14,597 nt of DNA from Flavobacteriaceae bacterium. Its GTDB lineage: Bacteria > Bacteroidota > Bacteroidia > Flavobacteriales > Flavobacteriaceae. The stretch covers positions 1-14,597 of the forward strand of contig NZDM01000047.1 in the NCBI GenBank assembly GCA_002690085.1. The letters are read 5' to 3'. Position numbers and translations under genes: made by a program. The stretch's first letter is position 1. Each line of letters starts with the position of its first letter. The notes beneath the pieces were generated by a model. That model was given only the letters and a program-made list of their open reading frames with translations, did no database searches and was not told the origin of the DNA. Positions 1 through 7,793 of this stretch are shown here, piece after piece.

Positions 1-918
1 GTAGAAAAAGGCTGGGTGACTCTCATCGGTGCTACCACTGAAAATCCAAGTTTTGAAGTCATCTCAGCCTTGTTATCACGCTGCCAAGTTTACACTTTAA
101 ATCCATTTGATAAAGCCGATCTCAAGGCTCTATTAGAACGCGCACTTAAAACAGATGAAGCTCTTGTAAAGAAAAACATCAAACTTCAAGAAACCGAAGC
201 TTTGATCAAATTATCGGGGGGTGATGCCCGTAAATTGCTTAATATCTTTGAGCTAATCGTCAATTCGGAAAGCGGAAAAAAAATTGTAATTACAAATGAT
301 CTTGTACAAAATAAGGTTCAAAATAACCAAATTATTTACGATAAAACAGGTGACCAACACTACGACGTTATATCGGCCTTTATCAAATCTATCCGGGGCA
401 GTGATCCCAATGCAGCCGTATACTGGCTCGCTCGAATGCTTGCCGGTGGTGAAGATGTCAAATTCATTGCCAGGCGGCTTTTGATTTTAGCTAGTGAAGA
501 CATTGGAAATGCCAATCCCACAGCCCTTGTCATGGCCAATTCAACGATGCAAGCCGTAGCAGCTATAGGACTCCCTGAGTCTCGAATAATTTTAAGTCAA
601 TGCGCTACCTACTTGGCTTGCTCACCAAAAAGTAATTCTGCTTATAAAGCCATCAACAAAGCTATGGCTTCTGTAAAAGAAACTGGAAATGCCAGTGTCC
701 CCTTGGATTTGAGAAATGCGCCAACGCAATTGATGAAATCAATGGGTTATGGCGCCGACTATAAATATGCGCATGAATTTGATAAAAATTTTGCGATTCA
801 GGAGTTTTTACCAGAGGGCTTGGAAAATACAAAGTTTTATTCACCTGGAGAAAACAGTCGAGAACAAGTTCAAAAAGAGTTTCTTAAGCAACGCTGGAAA
901 GACAAATACAATTACTGA
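1..918 (+). CDS. rarA: Replication-associated recombination protein A (AAA+ ATPase), 5' end missing
   Basis: RarA/MgsA is a tetrameric AAA+ ATPase related to clamp loaders that acts at stalled replication forks. The frame is open from base 1 (V-E-K-G-W-V-T-L-I-G), so the gene enters from outside; the GTG at 16 is an internal valine codon, not a start. About 305 residues remain of a family that is usually around 420-450, so the Walker A and B region is missing. Visible are the sensor-1 segment GATTENPSFEV (about residues 10-20 of the fragment), a probable arginine finger in LLSRC (24-28), and the sensor-2 motif SGGDARKLLN (72-81). The rest is the C-terminal RarA tetramerisation domain, with landmarks RRLLILASEDIGNANP and LRNAPT. 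The reading frame is intact and ends with TGA, two bases before the convergent gene's stop. The family call is firm; the role is family knowledge. Confidence 0.96.
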   Translation, partial: VEKGWVTLIGATTENPSFEVISALLSRCQVYTLNPFDKADLKALLERALKTDEALVKKNIKLQETEALIKLSGGDARKLLNIFELIVNSESGKKIVITNDLVQNKVQNNQIIYDKTGDQHYDVISAFIKSIRGSDPNAAVYWLARMLAGGEDVKFIARRLLILASEDIGNANPTALVMANSTMQAVAAIGLPESRIILSQCATYLACSPKSNSAYKAINKAMASVKETGNASVPLDLRNAPTQLMKSMGYGADYKYAHEFDKNFAIQEFLPEGLENTKFYSPGENSREQVQKEFLKQRWKDKYNY

Positions 919-920
919 AA

Positions 921-1691
921 TTAAGGTACTAAAGGTTCGATAACCGTCTTTTTTTCAAGGACGTACTCCCGCACCCATCGCTTTCCACGTTTATAGGCAA
1001 TTCCTGGAAGCTTGTCTATGATAAAAATTCCTTCTTCCATGGTTGGGTGTATTGAATAAAGGACCCTACCATTGGCGTCAGTGATATCATAACCATAGGC
1101 TGTCGAAACAATTAAAGTCCTAGGAAGCTCTGACGATTCAACCGGATCAACGCTAGCAACAACAACGGGAGCTGAAGGCGTCTTAACACTAGGTTTTGGC
1201 AACACAGGTTTTGACGTCTCTATTGGAGCAGAAATATCAATTGCAGCACTCGCTTCATAATTATAATTAAGTGCTTCCATGGAATCAAATGCAGCTCTGA
1301 TGGCTTGATGGTAGGCCATTTTGAAATCTTTTTCTTTTGAAGTACCAATAGCGGATCTAAAAACAACCTCTTTTTTACAATTTATAAACTGTACTTCTAG
1401 TTTTGTTTTTAAAAATCCTTTTATTTTTTCAACATTCACATCTAATAACAAACAACTATTGGCGGCCAAATCGGAGGGATAATTTTCAATAGATTCCAAA
1501 ACAGTAAATCCTTTTTTAGTCAACAAAAACTGGGTCAATGAATTCATTTGGTATTGATCGTTCGTCTTCAAAAAATCAAAGCGATCGGGAACTGAAACAT
1601 ATTTATACTGATTCAAATCTGTCTGCGCATCAAGAGATGTTAGAAAATTAATAAATATTACAATTGGTATGTTCAATAAATGTTTCATCAT
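921..1691 (-). CDS. Secreted protein of unknown function, two-domain with Pro/Ser-rich linker
   Basis: I cannot assign a function. The 256-residue product starts with a signal peptide (about residues 1-22; two Met codons, hydrophobic IPIVIFINFL, then S-L-D-A-Q), so it is probably exported to the periplasm or outer envelope. Residues about 25-145 form a compact domain (YKYVSVPDRFDFLK, a Cys pair at about 79 and 104, AYHQAIRAAFDSMEALNYNY). A low-complexity linker rich in Pro, Ser, Val and Ala follows (about 148-190), then a small basic beta-rich domain with AYGYDITDANGRVLYS and a KRGKRWVREYVLEKK tail. Similar proteins are, from memory, common uncharacterised neighbours of yjjG-like genes in flavobacteria. 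It lies 35 bases behind the HAD gene on the same strand and is probably the last gene of that transcript. Start chosen at the first of two adjacent ATGs; 1688 is equally possible. Confidence 0.82.
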   Translation of the reverse strand: MMKHLLNIPIVIFINFLTSLDAQTDLNQYKYVSVPDRFDFLKTNDQYQMNSLTQFLLTKKGFTVLESIENYPSDLAANSCLLLDVNVEKIKGFLKTKLEVQFINCKKEVVFRSAIGTSKEKDFKMAYHQAIRAAFDSMEALNYNYEASAAIDISAPIETSKPVLPKPSVKTPSAPVVVASVDPVESSELPRTLIVSTAYGYDITDANGRVLYSIHPTMEEGIFIIDKLPGIAYKRGKRWVREYVLEKKTVIEPLVP

Positions 1692-1726
1692 GGAGGATTT
1701 TGATATGAAGATAGTATTTTTTTAAT

Positions 1727-2413
1727 TTAAAGATATTGTTTGAGTTCAGACAGCTTGTTTATGGCGATGATACCCTCAGGGATTTTAGTCTTGTGGTAAT
1801 TAAAACAAAGCGCATCCATACCCATATTTTTGGCGCCTAAAATATCGGCCTCAAGATTATCTCCAATCATTAGACTGGCATCTATATCCGCGTTGGCAAG
1901 GGCCAAAGCATAGTGAAAAATTTTGCGGTTAGGTTTTTTAATACCCACTATTTCAGAGTTAGTAACTGTTTTAAAATAAGGTGCAATTCCAGATTTTTTT
2001 AATTTTCCTTGCTGTACTTCTTTAAAACCATTGGTTATAATGTGTAATTTATATTTGGGTTTGAGGTATTCTAAAATTTCTAAAGTCCCATCAAATAAAT
2101 GATTGAAAGTGCATAAATAGGTTATGTACTCGTCAGATAAAATGCGAATCAAGTCTGAAGAAATGGAAAGATTTAGGGCCTTAAAAGTATCGTCTAGCCT
2201 TGAAAAACGCAGGACTTCTTTTTCAATTTTTTCTTCACGGTACAACTTCCAATAATTCAAATTGATGGGCACATAAACTCCCAAAAACGCTTCTAAACTT
2301 AGGGGTATGTCGTGGCGTTTAAAAAGCTTTTGAAATGTCAGGGCGGAGTTTTTATCAAAATCCCAAAGCGTGTGATCTAAATCAAAAAAAATATGCTGCT
2401 TATGCTGATACAT
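1727..2413 (-). CDS. yjjG: YjjG-type HAD hydrolase (noncanonical pyrimidine nucleotidase)
   Basis: This is a HAD-superfamily phosphatase of 228 residues, the usual size for YjjG. All four HAD motifs are present: motif I DLDHTLWD with the nucleophile Asp11 and acid/base Asp13; motif II ITNGF with Thr127; the motif III lysine in GIKKP (Lys159/160); and motif IV GDNLEAD with Asp185 and Asp190. The segment between motifs I and II (about residues 20-100) is the helical C1 cap. YjjG of E. coli dephosphorylates nucleoside monophosphates, including unusual pyrimidines, and is viewed as nucleotide house-cleaning; the exact substrate here is inferred from family only. The ATG at 2413 lies inside the last codons of the upstream deacetylase-like gene (14-base overlap), which suggests translational coupling. 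The N-terminus HIFFDLDHTLWDF fits this start. Confidence 0.9.
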   Translation of the reverse strand: MYQHKQHIFFDLDHTLWDFDKNSALTFQKLFKRHDIPLSLEAFLGVYVPINLNYWKLYREEKIEKEVLRFSRLDDTFKALNLSISSDLIRILSDEYITYLCTFNHLFDGTLEILEYLKPKYKLHIITNGFKEVQQGKLKKSGIAPYFKTVTNSEIVGIKKPNRKIFHYALALANADIDASLMIGDNLEADILGAKNMGMDALCFNYHKTKIPEGIIAINKLSELKQYL

Positions 2414-3707
2414 CTCCCGTTGATTCTATGATTATGTTGAATAAAGTTTTAAAGTCTTGCCAACGTTCCAAATCACTAAAACTGTAATTGTGAAAGACAG
2501 GCGTAAACACCCCCCCTACCGATTTTACTTGTGCCATGGCTTTCTCAAGATTTTCTTTTTTGTCTAAAAATGATTCATGCTTTAAAAGGGAAAAATCCAT
2601 GACTTGATAGGGATGAATCATAAGGGGTGTTTGCACTTCAAAGTCAATGTCATAAAATAGAAATGGCGAACAGCTACCTGCTCGAAAACCGATGGTATCT
2701 GGATACCCCATTGAGTAGTCCTTTTTAATTTCCAATTCTACGTAGTTTCGGTACGTTGCAGGAAGGTTTACTTTGGAGAATGAACCCCTTACTTTTTCGG
2801 TCGCAGTGTTCAAAATACCATCCAAAGATTTTTTTTCTGTTTTAAGTATAGAAAAGTCCTCTAACGCCACAAATGAAGATTTTAATCCAACCTCACAATA
2901 GTCCCGCATAGATTTTATAAGCGCCATAAAAGCCTTCTTGTTCGTATTTATGTTCTTATCGTAAGTTGTATAGTCACCGACAAGAAAGAAAATATTAAAC
3001 TTATGATTACTTTTTTTCTGACGGTTTATAATCCATTTAAAATTATCGTAGGGATCTTTTTTCAAACCAAATAACACAAAAAACCGATCGTATGATAATT
3101 TGAATCTTAAATTAACTAAGTCTAAAAATACGCCCCCTATGGTTCGCATCAAGCCTTTATTTTTAAAATAATAGGCCATGGGAACATCAATTATAGGGGC
3201 CACAGAATATTGGCGTTTTTGAAATTTATGGGTCGGGAAATGGCGCTGAAGTGCCATTTGAAAATAATGAACCCAAATATCAACCACAGGTTGGTCTAAA
3301 AAATGATGTTGATAGGCAATACTGTCTTTTTTAGTGAAACGCCCATAGGCATCCTTAACATGCGGCAAGTATTCCTCATATCGACTGAGCATATAAAAAG
3401 CAGCCGAAAAAATATCGAACGGTAAGTAGCTTTTTTCACCTGCATAAAAAAAACACTTGGTTTCTTGCCAATCTTGGACGTAAATATCAACATCTGAGAT
3501 ACCCTGCTCGAATAACAAACCATTGCTTTTGATAAAAAACTCAGACCCTAAAGGTTGAGACCCGTAAGACATTTTGAGTCCCTCATGTGCAATAAATGTT
3601 TCTATCACATTTGTAAAGTCAATGGGAAGGCCCAACATTCGGGTACAAACCTGTTTAAACACAAATTTGAGCCTGCTTGTAACTTCAGGTGTATAAATTA
3701 AAAACAT
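2400..3707 (-). CDS. DUF7033 / polysaccharide-deacetylase-like protein, probably degenerate active site
   Basis: The 435-residue protein has no signal peptide. It has an N-terminal DUF7033-like part (about 1-165; YTPEVTSRLKFVFKQV and FDIFSAAFYMLSRYEEYLP) and a C-terminal NodB-like polysaccharide deacetylase barrel (about 168-410). The barrel is recognisable by KNKGLMRTIGG (183-192), LPATYRNYVELEIKKDYSMGY (315-335), GFRAG (340-344) and VFHNYSF (404-410). Family members I remember carry DxD near the barrel start, GLHPSY, and SRQHF, which supply metal and catalytic residues. Here these read IDVPMA (173-178), GLKSSF (274-279) and VRGSF (306-310), so it may be a pseudoenzyme. Its usual role is unknown; a sugar or cell-envelope substrate is inference. 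The start ATG at 3707 sits inside a 16-base inverted repeat. The gene follows mpl by 85 bases and overlaps yjjG. Confidence 0.83.
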   Translation of the reverse strand: MFLIYTPEVTSRLKFVFKQVCTRMLGLPIDFTNVIETFIAHEGLKMSYGSQPLGSEFFIKSNGLLFEQGISDVDIYVQDWQETKCFFYAGEKSYLPFDIFSAAFYMLSRYEEYLPHVKDAYGRFTKKDSIAYQHHFLDQPVVDIWVHYFQMALQRHFPTHKFQKRQYSVAPIIDVPMAYYFKNKGLMRTIGGVFLDLVNLRFKLSYDRFFVLFGLKKDPYDNFKWIINRQKKSNHKFNIFFLVGDYTTYDKNINTNKKAFMALIKSMRDYCEVGLKSSFVALEDFSILKTEKKSLDGILNTATEKVRGSFSKVNLPATYRNYVELEIKKDYSMGYPDTIGFRAGSCSPFLFYDIDFEVQTPLMIHPYQVMDFSLLKHESFLDKKENLEKAMAQVKSVGGVFTPVFHNYSFSDLERWQDFKTLFNIIIESTGDVSA

Positions 3708-3770
3708 TACAGCATATTTTCATCCGTGAAACTAAAATAAGTTTTTTCTGTGACAATATGCTGTAATGTT
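3703..3770 (-). terminator. Perfect 16-base inverted repeat between mpl and the deacetylase-like gene; possible terminator/attenuator
   Basis: The arms lie at 3703-3718 (AACATTACAGCATATT) and 3755-3770, each the exact reverse complement of the other. Three more pairs form after one mismatch (3720-3722 with 3751-3753), leaving a loop of about 28 bases. On the minus strand, the direction of the flanking genes, the second arm runs into TTTTTAATTT, which resembles an intrinsic terminator for mpl. On the plus strand the right arm is followed by GTTTTTT, so the structure could act in both directions. The minus-strand second arm contains the start codon of the downstream gene (3705-3707), so a folded transcript would also hide that start. 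The repeat is seen directly; the function is inferred. Confidence 0.6.
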
Positions 3771-3792
3771 GTTTTTTAGGGTTATAGTAGTG

Positions 3793-5148
3793 CTACATAA
3801 TCATGGTTTTTAAGGTGTCAAAATTCAATCCACCATAATTCCCTGAACTCATTAAGAGAAGCGCGGTATTGGTGTAACTTTGCTGTTTTAAAAAATCCTG
3901 AAAAGCCAAAGGCTCTGTGTAAATATTTAAATTTGGATGTTCAAAAGCCTTTGTAATTTGGGCGGGGTCTAAGGCTTTCATTCGTTTTATTTCTAAAGCC
4001 TTTGGCGCATAAAAAACCACGGCTTCATCGGCTTTTTCTAAGGCATTTTTATAGTTTCCTATAAAAGATTCATTCAGGCTGCTATAAGTATGCAATTCCA
4101 AACAGGCCAAAAGGCGCTTGTGAGGATATTGCGCCTTTACCGCAGCTGTAGTGGCAGCAACTTTACTAGGGGCATGTGCAAAATCTTTATAAACAACCGT
4201 AGATTTGTGGCTTGCTATTTTTTCAAGGCGCTTGCTGGCGCCCGAAAAGGATCTAATGGCCTCATAAAAATCTATTTCATCAATACCCATATGCTGACAA
4301 ATCCATTTAGCACCTGCCATATTATTGAGATTATGGGCGCCAAAAAACTCTAAAGGAATGGGGCCTTCATCGGTTTCTAAATAAGTCACACCCGATTCGA
4401 TGGTGTGCTCGGGTGTTTTGTAAGGAAACTTTCGTATGGGATTCTCACTGTATTCTACAAGTTGTCTGACTTCAGAATCTTCTTCATTGTAACTAATGCT
4501 TCCGCCATTAATAATAGAATCTACAAAAATTGAAAATTGCGCTTTATATTTTTCATACGTTGGAAACACATTGATGTGGTCCCAAGCAATTCCGCTGATT
4601 AGAGCAATATTGGGTTTATAGTGGTGGAACTTTGGTCTTAGATCCAAAGGTGAACTCAAATACTCATCCCCTTCAAGTACTATAAAATCATTGTCATCAG
4701 ATAATTGTACCATAACATCAAATCCTTCTAGCTGCGCACCTACCATATAATCACAAGACCGACCGTGGTAATCAAGCACATGAAGTATCATGGCTGTAAT
4801 GGTAGTTTTGCCATGACTGCCGCCGATAACTACCCTTGTTTTCTCTTTAGATTGTTCGTAAATAAATTCTGGATAAGAATATATCTTTACACCTAATGCT
4901 TGGGCTTTTATCAGTTCTGGGTTGTCTATTTTTGCATGCATTCCGAGGATAATAGCGTCTAAATCTGAGGTTATTTTTTCAGGAAACCAACCAAGGAGCT
5001 CAGGCAAAATACCATAGGCCTTTAAACGCGCTTTTGAAGGATCAAAAATAGCATCATCACTGCCACTAACCTCAAAGCCTTTCAAATGTAAAGCCAATGC
5101 AAGATTGTGCATCGCAGCGCCTCCTATGGCAATAAAATGAACCTTCAT
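3793..5148 (-). CDS. mpl: Mur-ligase family murein peptide ligase (Mpl type)
   Basis: This cytoplasmic three-domain Mur ligase has 451 residues. The N-terminal Rossmann domain opens with HFIAIGGAAMHNLALAL (about 4-20) and SGSDDAIFDP. The ATP-binding central domain has the P-loop GGSHGKTT (109-116) and the LEGDEY metal-site motif (158-163), followed by SGIAWDHINVFPTYE (185-199). The C-terminal domain starts around FSGASKRLE (301-309) and includes DFAHAPSKV (322-330) and LLMSSGNYGGL (431-441). Mpl joins UDP-MurNAc to the recovered tripeptide L-Ala-gamma-D-Glu-meso-DAP, bypassing MurC, MurD and MurE in cell-wall recycling. The GMHAKIDNPEL segment and FAHxP instead of the MurC-like GHHPTE favour Mpl over MurC. 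In flavobacteria such proteins are often just called peptidoglycan synthetase; the substrate is not proven. It lies 41 bases behind the TPR gene. Confidence 0.88.
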   Translation of the reverse strand: MKVHFIAIGGAAMHNLALALHLKGFEVSGSDDAIFDPSKARLKAYGILPELLGWFPEKITSDLDAIILGMHAKIDNPELIKAQALGVKIYSYPEFIYEQSKEKTRVVIGGSHGKTTITAMILHVLDYHGRSCDYMVGAQLEGFDVMVQLSDDNDFIVLEGDEYLSSPLDLRPKFHHYKPNIALISGIAWDHINVFPTYEKYKAQFSIFVDSIINGGSISYNEEDSEVRQLVEYSENPIRKFPYKTPEHTIESGVTYLETDEGPIPLEFFGAHNLNNMAGAKWICQHMGIDEIDFYEAIRSFSGASKRLEKIASHKSTVVYKDFAHAPSKVAATTAAVKAQYPHKRLLACLELHTYSSLNESFIGNYKNALEKADEAVVFYAPKALEIKRMKALDPAQITKAFEHPNLNIYTEPLAFQDFLKQQSYTNTALLLMSSGNYGGLNFDTLKTMIM

Positions 5149-5189
5149 AACTGTTTATTTAAAGTAAATATAAGCTTTAGGCTTCATAT

Positions 5190-6092
5190 TTATCGTTGCT
5201 TATGAATCAAAATTTGTTTTTTTTCAAGCTTTGCTTTTTCAAAATCTGGGTTGATTTTTAAAGCCTCATCAATGTTTTGCAAAGCCAATTCAAGCTGGTT
5301 TATTTTGATATATATTTTGGCAAGTTTCAGGTGGGCTTGGTCCAAGTCTATACGATCTTTTAGCGTATAATCTTTAATATATTTGACAAAAAAATTAATG
5401 GACTCCTCTAAATCAGAAGTGTAGAGCTCAAAGGCCAGACCCATCTGATAAATTAGATTGTTGTTGTGGAGAATACAAGAAAGCTTCGGATCAAATTCGG
5501 CCTTATAGCATTCCGATTTAGAAAGTATAGACAAGCCTTTTAAACTGTAAATTTTTGAGTTTTTAGCGTTGTTTTGAAGATCAGAAATATAGGCTTTTGC
5601 AAAAAAACCATTAATTTGAGACAATTGTTCCAAGTGTTCTGCATGGGTCCAGGCTTTTTCAAAACTGCCGCCTAAAATAGCCGGTAGTTGGGCATAAAAT
5701 TCTACTTGAGCCCACTGAACCAGCCAATGATTTGGGTCTAAATTTTCCGCTTTTGAAAAGGCTTTTTTAACTTGATTAATCAAGCTAAAGGCTTTAAATT
5801 TTGAGCCTTCTTTTGCCATCATACCAAGAACACCACCATATTTGAAGTGGTAATCTGCATTCTCAGAATCGCGTTTTAAAAGTTGTTTGTACAACTCCGA
5901 TGCTTGTTGCCACTTGCCGTCAGCTCCGTACAAATCACCTAGGGCTTCCAAAGCCAATAGATTGTTGGGATTGTTTTTAATTTGGAGCTTATAATTGGAT
6001 TCTAAAACACCAAAATCTGTCTTTGAAACAGATTGTGCGCTTAGCATTGTAATTGCAAATAGAAAGGTCCAAAAAAAACTAAATATTTTCAT
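5190..6092 (-). CDS. Exported TPR-repeat protein
   Basis: The 300-residue product begins with a signal peptide (KIFSFFWTFLFAITMLSAQ, cleavage probably near residue 19-20), so it is predicted to be exported. A clear tetratricopeptide repeat spans about residues 43-76 (LALEALGDLYGADGKWQQASELYKQLLK), with a second helical pair after it (YHFKYGGVLGMMA). A last TPR lies at about 249-283 (AHLKLAKIYIKINQLELALQNIDEALKINP). The middle part contains AILGGSFEKAWTHAEHL, an arrangement also seen, from memory, in other secreted bacterial TPR proteins. Cysteines occur at about 193 and 204. TPR folds bind proteins; the partner is unknown. It sits between obgE and mpl on the same strand, with 50 and 41 base gaps, so a cell-envelope role alongside mpl is possible but only inferred from position. 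Confidence 0.85.
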   Translation of the reverse strand: MKIFSFFWTFLFAITMLSAQSVSKTDFGVLESNYKLQIKNNPNNLLALEALGDLYGADGKWQQASELYKQLLKRDSENADYHFKYGGVLGMMAKEGSKFKAFSLINQVKKAFSKAENLDPNHWLVQWAQVEFYAQLPAILGGSFEKAWTHAEHLEQLSQINGFFAKAYISDLQNNAKNSKIYSLKGLSILSKSECYKAEFDPKLSCILHNNNLIYQMGLAFELYTSDLEESINFFVKYIKDYTLKDRIDLDQAHLKLAKIYIKINQLELALQNIDEALKINPDFEKAKLEKKQILIHKQR

Positions 6093-6142
6093 AAAGAATT
6101 AAAATGGCATCCACATCAAAAATGAAACCGAATACTTGTGTG

Positions 6143-7141
6143 CTACTTGTTTAATTGTTCCCAGAGCAAATCTTTAAGGGCCATGATCCCAGTTTGAGCA
6201 ACTGATGAAATAAATAAATATTCTACGGGCAATGCCTTGTCTAATTCGGCTTTAAGCTCTATTTGTAATTCATTGTCCAAAAGATCACTTTTAGAAATGG
6301 CCACCAAGCGTTCTTTGTCTAACATTTCAGGGTTGTAACGCTTTAGTTCATCCAACAGAACATCGTACTGTTTTTTGATATCACTGGCATCGGCAGGAAT
6401 CAAAAACAACAAAATAGAGTTTCTTTCAATGTGCCTTAAAAAATAATGCCCAAGGCCCTTGCCTTCTGCAGCGCCCTCAATAATTCCAGGGATATCCGCC
6501 ATGACAAAAGATTGGTAGTCTCTATAGTCAACAATGCCTAAATTGGGTTTTAAAGTGGTGAATTCGTAATCAGCAATCTTTGGCTTGGCTGCGGTTATAA
6601 CTGAAAGTAAGGTTGATTTTCCAGCATTGGGAAATCCAACCAAACCAACATCTGCTAAAATTTTTAACTCAATGGTTACATTTTTTTCTTCCCCAGGAAT
6701 GCCAGGTTGAGCATAGCGTGGGGTTTGATTCGTTGAGGATTTAAAATGCCAATTGCCACGACCTCCCATTCCGCCTTGACACAATACAACTTCTTGACCG
6801 TGGGTTGTAATTTCAAAAAGCATATTGTTCGTTTCATTGTCTTTTACAACAGTCCCCAAAGGGACTTCCACATAAACATCGGTACCATCAGCGCCTGTAC
6901 TTCTACTTTTACTTCCATGCCCGCCATGCCCAGCTCTAAAATGTTTTTTAAACTTTAAATGGTGGAGGGTCCAAAGATTTTGATTGCCTTTAAGAATGAT
7001 ATGACCACCACGTCCCCCATCGCCCCCATCAGGACCGCCTTTGGTAATGTATTTTTCACGGTGTAAATGCACAGAGCCCTTGCCCCCATTACCGGAGCAA
7101 ACATACATCTTGATATAGTCTACAAAGTTTCCCTCTGTCAT
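6143..7141 (-). CDS. obgE: Obg-family GTPase (ribosome assembly)
   Basis: ObgE/CgtA is an essential GTPase that binds the 50S ribosomal subunit and links ribosome maturation to growth state. The 332-residue protein has the glycine-rich Obg fold at about 1-160 (GNGGKGSVHLHREKYITKGGPDGGDGGRGG, AGHGGHG, CQGGMGGRGN). The G domain follows: G1 GFPNAGKST (169-177), switch I Thr within FTTLKPN (194-200), G3 DIPG (216-219), G4 SKSD (283-286, replacing NKxD) and G5 SSVA (312-315). There is no OCT domain after the G domain, which is usual for the short Bacteroidota form. The serine in G4 is, as I recall, also common in that group rather than a defect. The gene starts 10 bases after the adk stop, so the two are almost certainly co-transcribed. 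Confidence 0.96.
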   Translation of the reverse strand: MTEGNFVDYIKMYVCSGNGGKGSVHLHREKYITKGGPDGGDGGRGGHIILKGNQNLWTLHHLKFKKHFRAGHGGHGSKSRSTGADGTDVYVEVPLGTVVKDNETNNMLFEITTHGQEVVLCQGGMGGRGNWHFKSSTNQTPRYAQPGIPGEEKNVTIELKILADVGLVGFPNAGKSTLLSVITAAKPKIADYEFTTLKPNLGIVDYRDYQSFVMADIPGIIEGAAEGKGLGHYFLRHIERNSILLFLIPADASDIKKQYDVLLDELKRYNPEMLDKERLVAISKSDLLDNELQIELKAELDKALPVEYLFISSVAQTGIMALKDLLWEQLNK

Positions 7142-7151
7142 TCAAATTATT

Positions 7152-7724
7152 TTAAAGCGTATTGACTACTGCGTTTAAGCGTTCTGTAATGGTCTCAATC
7201 GCGCCCACACCATTCACGCCATGGTATCGCCCTTTTGCTTCATAATAAGATTTTAAAATCGCTGTTTCAGAATAATAAATTTTGATGCGATTTCGAACAA
7301 TATCTTCTGATGAATCATCAGAACGACCACTTGTTTCTCCGCGTTTTAATAGACGCTTAACAAGAATTTCGTCTTCAACTTCCAAAGCAATCATAGCATC
7401 TACTTGGGCATTGTGTTTTGACAATAAAGTATCTAAGGCGCCTGCCTGAACGATATTTCTTGGGAAACCATCAAAAACAAAACCTCTAGCAATGCTGTTT
7501 TTAGACACCTCATCACTGAGCATATCGATGGTAACTTGATCTGGAACCAAAGCCCCTTTATCCATATAAGATTGGGCCAGAATTCCTAGAGGAGTCTGAT
7601 TTTTAATGTTTTTTCTAAACACATCTCCTGTAGAAATGTGAACTAAATTAAAGGTATCTTTTAAAAAATTGGCTTGGGTTCCTTTGCCTGCACCTGGAGG
7701 GCCAAATAAAACAATATTTAACAT
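7152..7724 (-). CDS. adk: Adenylate kinase (short-LID form)
   Basis: Adk interconverts ATP plus AMP with two ADP in the cytoplasm. The 190-residue protein has the P-loop GPPGAGKGT (8-16), the AMP-binding segment HISTGDVFR (29-37), DGFPRN (85-90, usual consensus DGFPRT) and an arginine-rich LID region RGETSGRSDD (128-137). The LID lacks the zinc-binding or long insertion of the about 215-residue enzymes, so this is the short variant, as in many Bacteroidota. It is the first gene of the minus-strand block, 10 bases ahead of obgE. Upstream lies a shared divergent region with purK containing a TAnnTTTG box and a palindrome. In many relatives hpt (hypoxanthine phosphoribosyltransferase) lies just upstream; here it does not. 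Confidence 0.96.
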   Translation of the reverse strand: MLNIVLFGPPGAGKGTQANFLKDTFNLVHISTGDVFRKNIKNQTPLGILAQSYMDKGALVPDQVTIDMLSDEVSKNSIARGFVFDGFPRNIVQAGALDTLLSKHNAQVDAMIALEVEDEILVKRLLKRGETSGRSDDSSEDIVRNRIKIYYSETAILKSYYEAKGRYHGVNGVGAIETITERLNAVVNTL

Positions 7725-7776
7725 CTATATGGGTTATTGATTTACATAAAAACAACAAAAATTTGTGTTTCTGTAT

Positions 7777-7793
7777 TGAACTAAATTAGTTCA
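7777..7793. promoter_or_regulatory. 17-base palindrome at the predicted adk transcription start; candidate operator
   Basis: TGAACTAA and TTAGTTCA flank a single central A, making a perfect palindrome with 8-base arms. It directly abuts the predicted minus-strand -7 box at 7794-7801 and so would cover the adk transcription start. A one-base loop cannot form a normal RNA hairpin and no T-run follows, so a binding site for a dimeric regulator is more likely than a terminator. The palindrome is seen directly; the regulator and the effect on purK are unknown. Confidence 0.5.

Noticed and set aside
16..18. GTG at 16 as the true rarA start
   Set aside because: The frame stays open to base 1 with family-typical residues before it, and the ATPase core is missing, so the gene simply continues outside the window.
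934..957. Short hairpin GGTT-CGAT-AACC followed by a T7 run after rarA
   Set aside because: The stem has only four pairs and it lies inside the end of the convergent coding sequence, so I do not call it a terminator, though the T-run position is suggestive.
3703..3770. The 16-base inverted repeat as the ends of a small mobile element
   Set aside because: No matching direct repeats flank the arms (AT-rich left flank, T-run right flank), and one arm contains a natural gene start.
6143..7141. SKSD in place of NKxD in the Obg G4 motif as a defect
   Set aside because: The other G motifs are intact and this variant is, to my knowledge, common in Bacteroidota Obg proteins.
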